Source of the DNA: Bin80 sp965203305
GTDB lineage: Bacteria; Bacteroidota; Rhodothermia; Rhodothermales; Bin80
Direction: 5' to 3'
Assembly (NCBI GenBank): GCA_965203305.1
Contig: OZ241874.1
Location: forward strand, 1,178,001 to 1,242,000
Length of the DNA stretch: 64,000 nt
Shown here: piece by piece, positions 26,359 through 35,539 of the stretch
Numbering within the stretch: position 1 is the stretch's first letter
How the letters are laid out: each line of letters begins with the position of its first letter
Position numbers and translations under genes: made by a program
The notes under the pieces: generated by a model
Database searches by the model: none
What the model was told of the DNA's origin: nothing
What the model saw: the letters and a program-made list of their open reading frames with translations, nothing else

Positions 26359-26747
26359 ACAGGTGAAATCATGCTGGTGAAATTTTGTGCAGACAGCTCC
26401 AAATTCAATAACTGGAAGAGGCCAGAGTTACCACAAGCTCGTTTCTGAGACTCCTATAGAATGTTGACCTCGTCAAGTTCTGCCTTTCAAGTATCAACTT
26501 TATTCGGTAACTGATCCGGAATTAGAGCAAACGATTTTATGCTCATTTCTCATTGAAGGCACGAGTTTCGTGCAAAAAAAATGTGGATGACGGAGAAGTA
26601 TCTATGAACATACTTACGGGCATATCAGGTCAGATATGGGCATATTCTCACAAGAACTTCAGGCTTCTGATACGACTATGTGAGTGTCCAAGGAGACATT
26701 GACGACACTTCAGTTGCATGTAGTGTATAAGGACTGTCCATCAAATT
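26359..26747. other. Intergenic, 389 bases, holds dispersed repeat copy C
   Basis: Lies upstream of eno and downstream of the ankyrin pseudogene. Apart from the repeat (26565-26654, minus) no gene, terminator or RNA was recognised. Confidence 0.5.
26565..26654 (-). repeat. Dispersed intergenic repeat, copy C (diverged)
   Basis: The reverse complement starts CTTGTGAGAATATGCCCATA and includes CATATCTGA and TTCTCCGTCATCC in the same order and spacing as copy A, with a 2-base gap in the middle. Similarity is lower than A to B but covers the full length. The right boundary is approximate. Confidence 0.6.
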
Positions 26748-27169
26748 TCAGGAGGGAAGGTTGTTCTCGGAAATAACGACACTTCGGTCATTAACGTCTG
26801 CCCCTGCACTGATCAAAAGTTGAACGATTTTAAGATCTGAACAGAGTTCTTCCAAGTGATATTCTCAACCATATTCATATTCCTTGCGACTAGGTGCAAC
26901 CAGATATATATAGGTGTCTCCTCATCTTGGTTCTGTATATTTACGTCTGTGCCCGCTTTGACTAAGGCACTGATTACTCTTGGACTATCCTGTTCCCATC
27001 TTGATACAGCAACCTTATGTAGCGGTGCGTTGCCATTTCCGTTTTGCACATTTGTATCTGCCACTGCGTCAAGCGGTGCTTTTATCGCATCAGGTCGGTG
27101 CTCGGCTGCTAGATGCAGTGGTGTATCTCCATTCGTTGCCTGCATACTCAATGTCTTTGGTCCTTCCAT
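26748..27169 (-). pseudogene. Ankyrin-repeat protein gene with a frameshift
   Basis: From the ATG at 27169 the frame reads MEGPKTLSMQATNGDTPLHL and includes two and a half ankyrin repeats (NGDTPLHLAAEH, NGNAPLHKVAVS, AGTDVNIQNQDEETP), then stops at 26813 after losing the pattern. In a neighbouring frame the sequence continues as HLEELCSDLKIVQLLISAGA and DVNDRS, ending at TGA 26748-26750, so one base was gained or lost near 26850. Ankyrin repeats mediate protein binding. With no signal peptide and only three to four repeats it may be a fragment of a longer gene. The 222-base gap to the next gene holds nothing recognised. Confidence 0.75.
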
Positions 27170-27391
27170 ACCTATCTGTTTAGCCAGAGTTACGCAACTC
27201 TAGCGGAGGCTGTATAAATTACATTGGTGTCAGACAAGCACATACTCTCAGGGAGCAACCCCACTCAATTACCAGTTTCTTCGGTTGTTTGGCAAGCCAC
27301 AACACGACAGGGAAACAGCGAGAATCTCCCCTCTCCCCTATGCACCCCTCAGTCACTTTCATCCCAAGACAGGTCCAAGTCGTACGATCCG

Positions 27392-28666
27392 CTACTGGCG
27401 TTGACGAACGGTTGTCGTCCCGCTGATCGTCATGCCCCGGCAGGTGTAGCTAACCTCCGTACTGCCTCCCGTGTTCCACCGGTCAATAAAAAAGATGTCC
27501 TCGGCAGTGGGAAAAGCGGTGGACATCCGACGCACGCCCTCCTGATCTCCAATCCTGGCATACTGGTCTGCGATTAGCCAGAAAACCGCGGCCTGCTCCC
27601 GGTCAGCAACGCCACAACTGGAAACCACAGTCGAATACAGGTTCGGGATTGCTACCCGCGCAGGAGTAAAATCCGCATCAGCTTCCTGCGCTGACCGGAA
27701 ATAATTCCTTGCCTCCCGAAAATTTTCCATGTCCTGGTAGGCCAGTCCGATGTTGTAGTAGTCCTGTGCTCGAACCTCTATATCCGGTAGCGCTTCCATT
27801 TGGCGGAAGGTTTCAATGGCACGTTCATTGTCCCCATCCTCTACATACATGCGGGTCAGAATTCGCAGGGTGGAAGCAGTTGGTTCCAAGGCAAGAATCT
27901 TGTCTGCCAGTCCAAGCATTTCCTCGCGGTAGCCTTCCTGCTGGTACAATTCGAAGAGCTGTACGATCACCTCTGCGTTGTCTGGTTCGGCTTCATACTG
28001 CTCTTCCAGGAAGGCGATCTGTTCGTCAGGGGGAATCACGACAAAATACTTGCGAATGAGTGCATCAATATCTTCCTCATCCCCTCGCTCATCCTTGAGT
28101 TCACGGAGAAAATCCAGTGCACCTCCAATATTTTCTGACTGATACAGGTCACTGATAATGACATCAAGATAGTACGGGTTAATGCGTTTTGTGTCCATTT
28201 CGTAGGCAGCTCGATACGCCGTAAGCATATCCGAGCGCAGATCCGGCAATTCATTGAGATTCGTCTGAATGAAACGCCCTTTGTTGCGAGTCCAGATGAA
28301 GGAATCAAATTCTGCTCCGAGATCAGAAAGAACGGGAATCACACGATCATAGTGGACAAGTGCAGAATCCAGCCAAACGCGTTTGGCAGTTGACTCCTCC
28401 TCTTCATTAGCAAGAGCCTGGAACATCTCAATGGCCCGCCTGAAGTTGACGTCCGTGTTCCGGCTGAATGCAGGTGCATTGTAGAGTATCCATACAAGGT
28501 CGGGCAGTGCATCCCGGTAGTTCTCGTTTTTGAAATTCTCGTAGTAGAGGCTATAATGCACTCTCGTCTCCTGGTCTCCTGAAGGAACAGTTTGTGCACT
28601 GGTACTGGAGACCAGTATAGCCGGAATGAGCAAGGAAAGCAAGCAAGGAGTGAGCGTTTGATTCAT
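27392..28666 (-). CDS. Secreted/periplasmic TPR-repeat protein
   Basis: About 424 residues from the ATG at 28666 with a signal peptide (MNQTLTPCLLSLLIPAILV, cleavage near SAQ). The frame is open to 28762 but the signal peptide fixes the start. Tetratricopeptide units are seen, for example LRILTRMYVEDGDNERAIET and YYNIGLAYQDMENFREARNY. The conserved C-terminus has two cysteine-containing segments (SSCGVADRE and YTCRGMTISG). It is last in an envelope operon: starch-synthase-like, DUF4270 lipoprotein, outer-membrane protein, TPR. It probably acts as a periplasmic scaffold; the partner is unknown. Confidence 0.85.
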   Translation of the reverse strand: MNQTLTPCLLSLLIPAILVSSTSAQTVPSGDQETRVHYSLYYENFKNENYRDALPDLVWILYNAPAFSRNTDVNFRRAIEMFQALANEEEESTAKRVWLDSALVHYDRVIPVLSDLGAEFDSFIWTRNKGRFIQTNLNELPDLRSDMLTAYRAAYEMDTKRINPYYLDVIISDLYQSENIGGALDFLRELKDERGDEEDIDALIRKYFVVIPPDEQIAFLEEQYEAEPDNAEVIVQLFELYQQEGYREEMLGLADKILALEPTASTLRILTRMYVEDGDNERAIETFRQMEALPDIEVRAQDYYNIGLAYQDMENFREARNYFRSAQEADADFTPARVAIPNLYSTVVSSCGVADREQAAVFWLIADQYARIGDQEGVRRMSTAFPTAEDIFFIDRWNTGGSTEVSYTCRGMTISGTTTVRQRQ

Positions 28667-28724
28667 GGGCTTTGAAGGTTCAATAATTGTAGAATTTACG
28701 CAAGAAAATGGTATCAAACCATTT

Positions 28725-29999
28725 TTAGCCCAGTCTGCGCTTGACAAACCACCTTTCACCAATGTTCAGTGTAGCCGAAACTCCAATAAATCGGTCCCGA
28801 ATTAGATTGTAGTTGGTGGATCCTCTTGTTCCGATCTCAAAGGAAATATCAACTCTTGTGCCCAAAAATAATGTAGGCAGGCCAAACCCACCCGTAACAG
28901 CTGTTACCATTATGTCACGGCCGGCAACAGGGCTTACGTACAGCTTGTCTCGGTAGAACCCCAAACGGTATGCTGTTCGACCAAGATAGCTGGACTGAAC
29001 AGACGATCCTGCCGGGATAAACTCCACACCCATGGAGTAGCGCGTGCGGTCTCGCAGATTGGCTGGCTCAAAAGCTGACAGGGGAAAGGAGCTGGATGCG
29101 GTTGACCACGGCTCATGTCGAATCTCAGTCGTAATCAGCCAGCGATTCTGGTACCGAAAAGACACACCACCGCGAAGTCGTGCGGGGAGTTTGACATTGC
29201 CCTGCCTGGAGGTTCCGAGTGTATCCAGATCCAGACTCTCGCCCAGAGTCCGGGCTCGAGTGCCCTCAAGTGTAGCTGGCAGGGTGCCACTGGCGGCTAT
29301 AACCAGTTCATAATCCTGACGGTCAAAAGACAGCGTAGCACCGGCGGAGGGCGTGACACCGAACAGGCGAGTACTGCTGGTCAGATTTGTTGACAGAAAA
29401 TTTTCATTGTCGTATGTGGTGAGACGGGAATTTTCAATAATTCCGAACAGAAAGTCGGCAGAGGCTCCGACGGAGGCCCAAGAGCCGAGCCTCAGTCCAA
29501 ACCCGATACTTGTCTGGTGCAGGCCTCCGGAGCCTTCGTGGTTGACTTGGTAAGCGAGGTTTCCCTCTTCTTCTGTAGCCAGAGTACCAGAAGTGGATAC
29601 TTCATAGTGAATGCGGCTGTAGGGCTCATAGGAAAGCCCCAGCCCCAGCTTTCCGCTCAGAAGGGGCAGTCCGACCTGCAATGCATTGAAGTTGCCCCGC
29701 GTAAGCTGTTCACTTTTTCCGGCGGCATCCCGGGCTCGCAGCTGATCAAACTGGGCACCGACAGCGACACGGACGAGGGTCTGACGGCTCCATGTCGCAG
29801 GATTGCCGAAGTTCATGTAGTTGTAGGAAAACAGGGCCGCGCCCGCACCTCCAAGAGCCTGTGCCTGGCTGGAAGCAAAAGAAGTTAATTCCCCGATTCC
29901 GTAGCGGGAATAGAGAGAACCGTCATCACGGCCCTGGCCTTGAGCCGTACTTGTCAGGAGCAAAACTACAAGTACAACAAGCAGAGGATACTTTCTCAT
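28725..29999 (-). CDS. Outer-membrane beta-barrel protein
   Basis: 424 residues with a signal peptide (MRKYPLLVVLVVLLLTSTAQG). The mature start SLYSRYGIGELTSFASSQAQ, followed by ALGGAGAALF, is typical of Bacteroidota FadL-like porins found next to DUF4270 genes. The rest alternates hydrophobic and polar residues with glycine-rich turns, as in a beta-barrel. The start overlaps the DUF4270 stop in an ATGA, so they are coupled. Probably a transport channel; substrate unknown. Confidence 0.82.
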   Translation of the reverse strand: MRKYPLLVVLVVLLLTSTAQGQGRDDGSLYSRYGIGELTSFASSQAQALGGAGAALFSYNYMNFGNPATWSRQTLVRVAVGAQFDQLRARDAAGKSEQLTRGNFNALQVGLPLLSGKLGLGLSYEPYSRIHYEVSTSGTLATEEEGNLAYQVNHEGSGGLHQTSIGFGLRLGSWASVGASADFLFGIIENSRLTTYDNENFLSTNLTSSTRLFGVTPSAGATLSFDRQDYELVIAASGTLPATLEGTRARTLGESLDLDTLGTSRQGNVKLPARLRGGVSFRYQNRWLITTEIRHEPWSTASSSFPLSAFEPANLRDRTRYSMGVEFIPAGSSVQSSYLGRTAYRLGFYRDKLYVSPVAGRDIMVTAVTGGFGLPTLFLGTRVDISFEIGTRGSTNYNLIRDRFIGVSATLNIGERWFVKRRLG

Positions 30000-31114
30000 G
30001 GAGACAGAATGAATGTTGTCCGCGGGGACAGGTTTGCTGTACCTGTGCCATAAAGAAGCACAGCATTCAGGGAATTGTTTTCAACGGGTGCACGCAATTC
30101 CAGATAGGCATAATCTTCTGAGCCAAATAGAACACGCTGAAAGAATTTGCCCACATCGCGTCCGATGAAACGATATTCTCCGTCATCATTAAGGGCAACT
30201 TTCCCGATCAGAGTTGAAGGGTTCGTGTTATCCAAAGGGACGGCAATCAGCTGCAGTTCCTGTGGGAGTGGGCGTACAAAATTCGTGGGAGCTGCCTTGC
30301 TGGTGAGTGTGTCCGCAGTGAAGCTCAGAATTGCACCATTGATAGGGAGATTTTTAAACTTGCCAAAATCAAACTCCATCCTGATGGCAGGCCCCACCCC
30401 ATCCTGAAACAGCACCAGTCCATCTGGAGGAGTGGATGGACTCATACGCTTGATCTGCGTGTAGGTACTGCTTACTTTGTATGTGGTAGAACTGCCGGAG
30501 GCGGTCACATTCAGAGTCGTCTTGGTGGAGTCGAATCCAATGACCTGACCGCTGCCACTTTCCATCAGGGCGAACCCGTGAAATTCTTCCGCAAAATTGC
30601 TGTTTTTTAGGGTGCTCTCGTTCGCATTGACCCATGAATCTGGCAGATCAATCGTAGTCAGCGTATCCAGAGTTGTTACGGAAAGAATGGCAGGACCTGT
30701 CTCCAGCTTTGCATCAGACCGGAGCCCTCTCGGATCCCATTTTTTCGTGATCTGGTGCAGGCGGAATACGGCAGCTTTCGTGGTATCCCCAAAATTGTAC
30801 TTTCGCGAAAGTTTGAGTTGAACACGGGTTATGCTCTCGGAGGATTCCCCGGAGAATGTCCCCTTGAAATCAAGAAATCCATTTGCCGAGATCTGGCCGG
30901 TTAACGGATCATCCACAGATCCGACAAGCACACGGGGAGCTGTCCCGGTAATATCAACCAGGTTCGATGCCAAAAATGATGTAGCCGAGGCAGTCTTTGC
31001 CTGCGGATGCGTCTCATCCTCCAGCAAGTCCAGTCCCACATCGGAGACAGGATCCGTACAGGAGGCCACAATCAGCAATGCGGGCAACAGAAGGAAACCA
31101 GAAGGTAAACGCAT
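29996..31114 (-). CDS. DUF4270 family lipoprotein
   Basis: About 372 residues from the ATG at 31114. Signal and lipobox LIVASC put the lipidated Cys near residue 19, followed by TDPVSDVGLDLL, the usual DUF4270 opening. A long beta-rich extracytoplasmic domain follows. The frame extends to 31156, but the lipobox position supports the later start. DUF4270 proteins are Bacteroidota envelope lipoproteins of unknown function, usually next to a starch-synthase-like gene and an outer-membrane protein, exactly as here. Confidence 0.86.
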   Translation of the reverse strand: MRLPSGFLLLPALLIVASCTDPVSDVGLDLLEDETHPQAKTASATSFLASNLVDITGTAPRVLVGSVDDPLTGQISANGFLDFKGTFSGESSESITRVQLKLSRKYNFGDTTKAAVFRLHQITKKWDPRGLRSDAKLETGPAILSVTTLDTLTTIDLPDSWVNANESTLKNSNFAEEFHGFALMESGSGQVIGFDSTKTTLNVTASGSSTTYKVSSTYTQIKRMSPSTPPDGLVLFQDGVGPAIRMEFDFGKFKNLPINGAILSFTADTLTSKAAPTNFVRPLPQELQLIAVPLDNTNPSTLIGKVALNDDGEYRFIGRDVGKFFQRVLFGSEDYAYLELRAPVENNSLNAVLLYGTGTANLSPRTTFILSP

Positions 31115-31230
31115 GTATAGGATGACGGAAAAGGGGATATACCACAAACGAAGCAAATATCTGTCCTCGTATCCCGGGACAACATCCCGGTACGCAGGTT
31201 ATCCCTGAAGCAATCCCAATGTTCCCCTGA

Positions 31231-32004
31231 TCAGGCCGGTTCAGTGCTGAAACTTACTTGGTAGAGATCTGTGGCCTGTGCGATCATTTCCTGGGGGTCG
31301 GTACTGAAATGCACACATGCATCGGACTCAGGTGTCAGGGAAGGGGGGTAGGCAATGACATCCGAATACTTGACTCCCAGTTCAGACAGTCTCATTCCAG
31401 AAATTTCACCGTTGAGCGAGAGATTTTTCATCAGGTCATTCGTAACGACAGCATCTGCCTGAATCTGGTCTGGCGTAAAGATCACCGTTTTCACAGATTC
31501 AAACATGGCTTCGTCCTTGTACTCCGTGGACAGGAGCAGGGGTAAAAATCCGCTGATCCAGCCGAATGCATGGATCACATCAGGTTTCCATTGCAGCTTC
31601 CGCACGGTCTCCAAGGTTGAGCGTGCAAAGAAGAGTGCACGTGCCGCATTGTCATCAAACACAATACCTTCCCGGTCCCGATGTAAGCCCTTCCGCTTGA
31701 AGAATTTTTTGCTGTCCATGAAGTACACCTGGCACCGGGTTCCTGGGATTGCGGTGACCTTGACGGCAAGTGTTTCCGTCCGATTGCCCATTGGGATCTT
31801 CGTCCCGCAGAGGCGAACAACCGGGTGCAGCCGATTCTTGCGCTCGCTGATGATCCCGTAGCGGGGCATCATAATTCTGGTATCAAAGGTGTTCCCTCCG
31901 TACAATCCCTTGGGAATATGCCGGATGAGCTTTCCTATATCACTTTCATGAGCAAACGGGTCAATTTCTCCTGTGACGAACAGAACATTGGTCAACTGGT
32001 CCAT
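31231..32004 (-). CDS. Starch/glycogen synthase N-terminal-domain protein (GT5-like)
   Basis: 257 residues. NVLFVTGEIDPFAHESDIGK and YGGNTFDTRIMMPRYGII match the N-terminal GT5 domain of glycogen synthases; KPDVIHAFGWISGFLPLLL corresponds to the DVIHxHDWHT segment. The C-terminal GT5 domain is absent. Short, single-domain versions are common in Bacteroidota upstream of DUF4270, so this is not a truncation. The KxGGL nucleotide-sugar loop is replaced by AHESDIGK, so catalytic activity is doubtful. First gene of the envelope operon. Confidence 0.82.
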   Translation of the reverse strand: MDQLTNVLFVTGEIDPFAHESDIGKLIRHIPKGLYGGNTFDTRIMMPRYGIISERKNRLHPVVRLCGTKIPMGNRTETLAVKVTAIPGTRCQVYFMDSKKFFKRKGLHRDREGIVFDDNAARALFFARSTLETVRKLQWKPDVIHAFGWISGFLPLLLSTEYKDEAMFESVKTVIFTPDQIQADAVVTNDLMKNLSLNGEISGMRLSELGVKYSDVIAYPPSLTPESDACVHFSTDPQEMIAQATDLYQVSFSTEPA

Positions 32005-32580
32005 GTAAAATCAAGAGGTTAGTCCAAGTAATTCCACCGCCTGCACCCTGTCTGTGCAAGCTCCAGATCTCAAGGCAGAGATTCAACAAGAAATATCAAT
32101 CGGAAAGCGGCGTTGAAGAATAAATCTATAGCGATAGGAAGATACGAAAAAACGGCGTAACTTCAAAATTTCGGAGCACTCTGCAGGCCTGTGGCTCAAA
32201 TTAATGCTCGCAACTGGAGTTCGGAATTAGTGGAGCACTGCTGGATTATGTCGGTTAGACAGTGTTGTGTGCCTGTGATTCTGGAGAATTCGCATACTTT
32301 TCTGCAGTTTTTTCAGGAAGGGGGCAATGATCTGAGCAAGACCAAATGAGGCACAGGTGCCTCATCACGATGCCAAAAGAAATATGTCAGACGAGTTGAG
32401 TGATCACCAGTGTTTCTGATCGGATCAGTCGTTCTCCCAGATTGGGATTTGATGTTCAATGGTCTGATACGTCATATGACGGGGGTGAAAGGGATTGATG
32501 GGAGGCTGCACCTAACACCTAGGCATAGCTTCAGTCCCATTCCTGTCGTACCACATACAGTGGATTCCTGCCACCTGATC
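32005..32580. other. Intergenic, 576 bases, nothing recognised
   Basis: Divergent region between the envelope operon and the broken R-M gene. The plus-strand frame is open from 32410, but the part before 32581 shows no domain and I exclude it. No repeat copy or RNA gene was seen. Confidence 0.4.
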
Positions 32581-35497
32581 ATGATGGAAAAACCTGCTGA
32601 GAAATTGGTAAACGGAGAACTGGCACGGATACTCCGTACAAGGAACAAGGCAAGGTGGACGGAGAAGATTGTTTATGCGGAAAATACTGCCGTATCAAGT
32701 AATGAGCCAGGAAAAACGCCAGATATCATTGCAAGTGCACCTCCCTATCATCCGATCTGTATTGAAACAAAGACAGGATCCCCGAGAAATGTTGACGGCA
32801 GGCGAGGAAAAGGCTGGGAAAAATACTCAAAAATGACAGGCGAGTGATTGAATCTGCGATCTCTGTTGAGCTTCCGCCTGATGTGAAAGAGGACTACCTG
32901 CACAGGCTCTTGAATACCAAACTCAAACTTGCTGTTTACAGTTTTAATGGGGAGAATGAGAAGGAGAGGTGGCCACACGAAGGGTATGTTGAAGGAGATA
33001 TTGACCTTCTGGCAGATGTAATTGAACACACATCATTGTCTGCAAGGAGACTGTGGGAGGGGACGAATCTTCTGGAGGATGCCGTTCACCAGTCCGCAGG
33101 GCTGCTGGACGGAGACATGAATGAATACGCGAGAGGTGAACTGGGGGAGGTTCTGTGCCAGGAACCGGGAGAACAGACTGCCAGAATGGCCATGGCACTT
33201 CTGGCGAATGCATTGATTTTCCAGAAGTGTCTTGTCAGACTCCGTCCAAAGGGAGTAGCAGATATTGCGCAATGCATAACAGAGCATGGACATTTCCTGA
33301 AATCCGATGTACTTGATTTCTGGCGCAGAGTACTGGACATCAATTACTGGGCCATCTTTATCTTGGCCTCAGAACTGCTGAAAAAAAACTGCCAGATGAT
33401 CTCGTGAATCTGGTTATCTCAGGACTCAAGAAGATGGCATCCGAGCTACAGAATTTTGGAGTGATAGATGTACATGATCTGTCTGGACGCATGTTTCAGC
33501 AACTCATTGCAGACCGCAAATTTCTAGCGGCATATTATACTCTTCTGGCGGAGTTGGCTATTTCGCGTCTTCGGGTTGACTGGGGAGACGCGGAGCAGAT
33601 TGCTGGGCTTCGGATTGGGGATTTTGCCTGTGGCACAGGCACTCTTCTTGGTGCATCCTATCATGCCATCTCTTCCATGCACCGCAGAGCGAACGGGCAC
33701 GATGGGGAGCTTCATGCGCACATGATGGAGAGGGTTATGGTTGGGGGAGACATCATGCCTGCCTCCGTACATTTGACGGCAGAAACACTTTCAGGCATGT
33801 ATCCCGGCAGCGACTGCGAAGACACGGAACGGGTCACCATGGAATACGGGAAGGCAGAGGATGGGTACAAGATCGGATCACTTGATCTGATTATGGATGA
33901 CCATGTACCAGATGTTATATCTACGGGCAGGAAGGGGATATCTGGCAAGCAGGGGGTAAAAGAGGGCCAAGTGGGAGGCAAAAGACTGGAAGTTCCACAC
34001 GGATCTATGGATGTAGTGGTCATGAATCCTCCGTTTACGCGTCTTGCCAATCATGAAAGGTGGAAAAAAACGAAGGCCAGGTATCCCGCATTTGCAGGTT
34101 TTAGGACCACTGAAGAAGACCATGATAAAATGTCTCTTCACCTCAAGGAGATTGCTGGCAGGTTAAGACGAGGGCACAGTGTGGGACCGGGAAATCATCC
34201 AGCCAGCCACGGAAATGCAGGACTTGGATCAAACTTTATTGACCTATCTCATGCAAAACTTCGCCCGGGAGGAGTTCTGGCCCTGGTTATTCCTCTCACT
34301 TTTGTGCAGGGAGGGGCTTGGTCAAACGCAAGAGATTTGATTCGCAGGCATTACAAAGATATCCTTGTAGTAGGGATTGCCGCTGGTGGAGAGAAGGAAA
34401 GAGCATTCCCTGCCGATACGGGCATGGCGGAAATACGCCTAGTGGTTACCAAACGGAAAGCCTGTACGGAAGACAGACCTCACAGAGACAAATACGGGGC
34501 GGGCTGGAAACAGAATCTGGAAGATATTTCTATTGCCACTCTTCCAGAAAGGCCGCGAGCACAACTTGAAGCTGCCACCACTGCACGCATGATTGAGCAC
34601 TGTGGGGAGAGCGGGGGCAGGTTGTCCGAAGGCTGGAAGGGGAAGGCAGTAAAAGGATCGCTGCTTGTACCCTGCATGACATCTCTCGCGGCGGGGGAAC
34701 TGCTGCTTCCCCGCATGGGCAAGCCAGTGAGTTTGCCTGCCTGTCTTTTGGGGAAACTGGGAAAGCGGGGGAGGGTGTCCAAGGACATTAGTGGCACAGG
34801 CAAGGACAACAAGAAGGGGAATCCGCGAGGCACTCTTGATGTTCGCCCTCTATCCCTGTCGTTGAGAGATAAAGAATCCCCGATCCTGTGGGGGCATGAT
34901 TACAGACGGGAGACGAGGCTGACTGTTGCACCTGACAGGCAGTGTGTCCCTAAGGAGGAATGCAGGGAGAAGGCAGCGGAATGGTGGAGCGAGCTGGCAT
35001 CCAGATTATACATCAACATCAATTTTCAGCTTACCTCACAGCCCTTGGTTGCCTGTCTGACCGAAGAAATATCTCTGGGAGGGGGATGGTCTAATTTTAA
35101 TGCACAGAAAGAAGAATGGGAAGTGCCGATTGCTCTTTGGACAAACACAACCACTGGTCTGATCTCATTCTGGCGGGCGGGAACCAGTCAACAGCTGGGT
35201 AGAGCAAGATTGACAGTTACGAGGCATCCTGAACTTCTCGTGCTTGATCCACGAGAACTCATGGAGGAGCGACTGACAAAGTGCGGGAAAATATTCCAGA
35301 AATTTCGGCAGAAAGAGTTCAGTTCAGCAAAGGAGGCGCGCAGTGGCAGGACTAGGCAAGAGCTGGATGAGGCGATGCTTGTTGACCTGTTGGGACGGGA
35401 CGAGCGAATCCTGAAAAATCTTGAAATCCTGCGCAATCAGTGGTGCAGTGAACCCAGTGTCTGCGGGGGAAAGAAGACTGCCTGCCAGATTTTATAG
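32581..35497 (+). pseudogene. Single-chain restriction nuclease / N6-adenine DNA methylase, two frameshifts
   Basis: Three overlapping frames join into one protein of about 970 residues from the ATG at 32581. Part 1 (to 32847) has a PD-(D/E)xK-like nuclease core: PDII with Asp48, then ETK with Glu62 and Lys64. Part 2 (to 33407) continues it as RLGKILKNDRRVIESAI and a helical region. Part 3 (to 35497) is the methylase: DFACGTGTLL (motif I) and NPPFT (motif IV, adenine-N6), with a target-recognition region behind. The first break, near 32797, is repaired by one added G. The second lies in an A8 tract (33381-33388); nine A would give KKKLPDDLVNLVISGLKK without interruption. This type IIG-like layout cuts and modifies with one chain. 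It may be inactive, phase-variable, or mis-assembled. Confidence 0.82.
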
Positions 35498-35539
35498 TCC
35501 ACTCCAGCGTACAACCGAAATATAATTACCTGATTTTAT

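Noticed and set aside
31231..32004. Truncated glycogen synthase
   Set aside because: Short N-terminal-only versions next to DUF4270 are normal in this group of bacteria.
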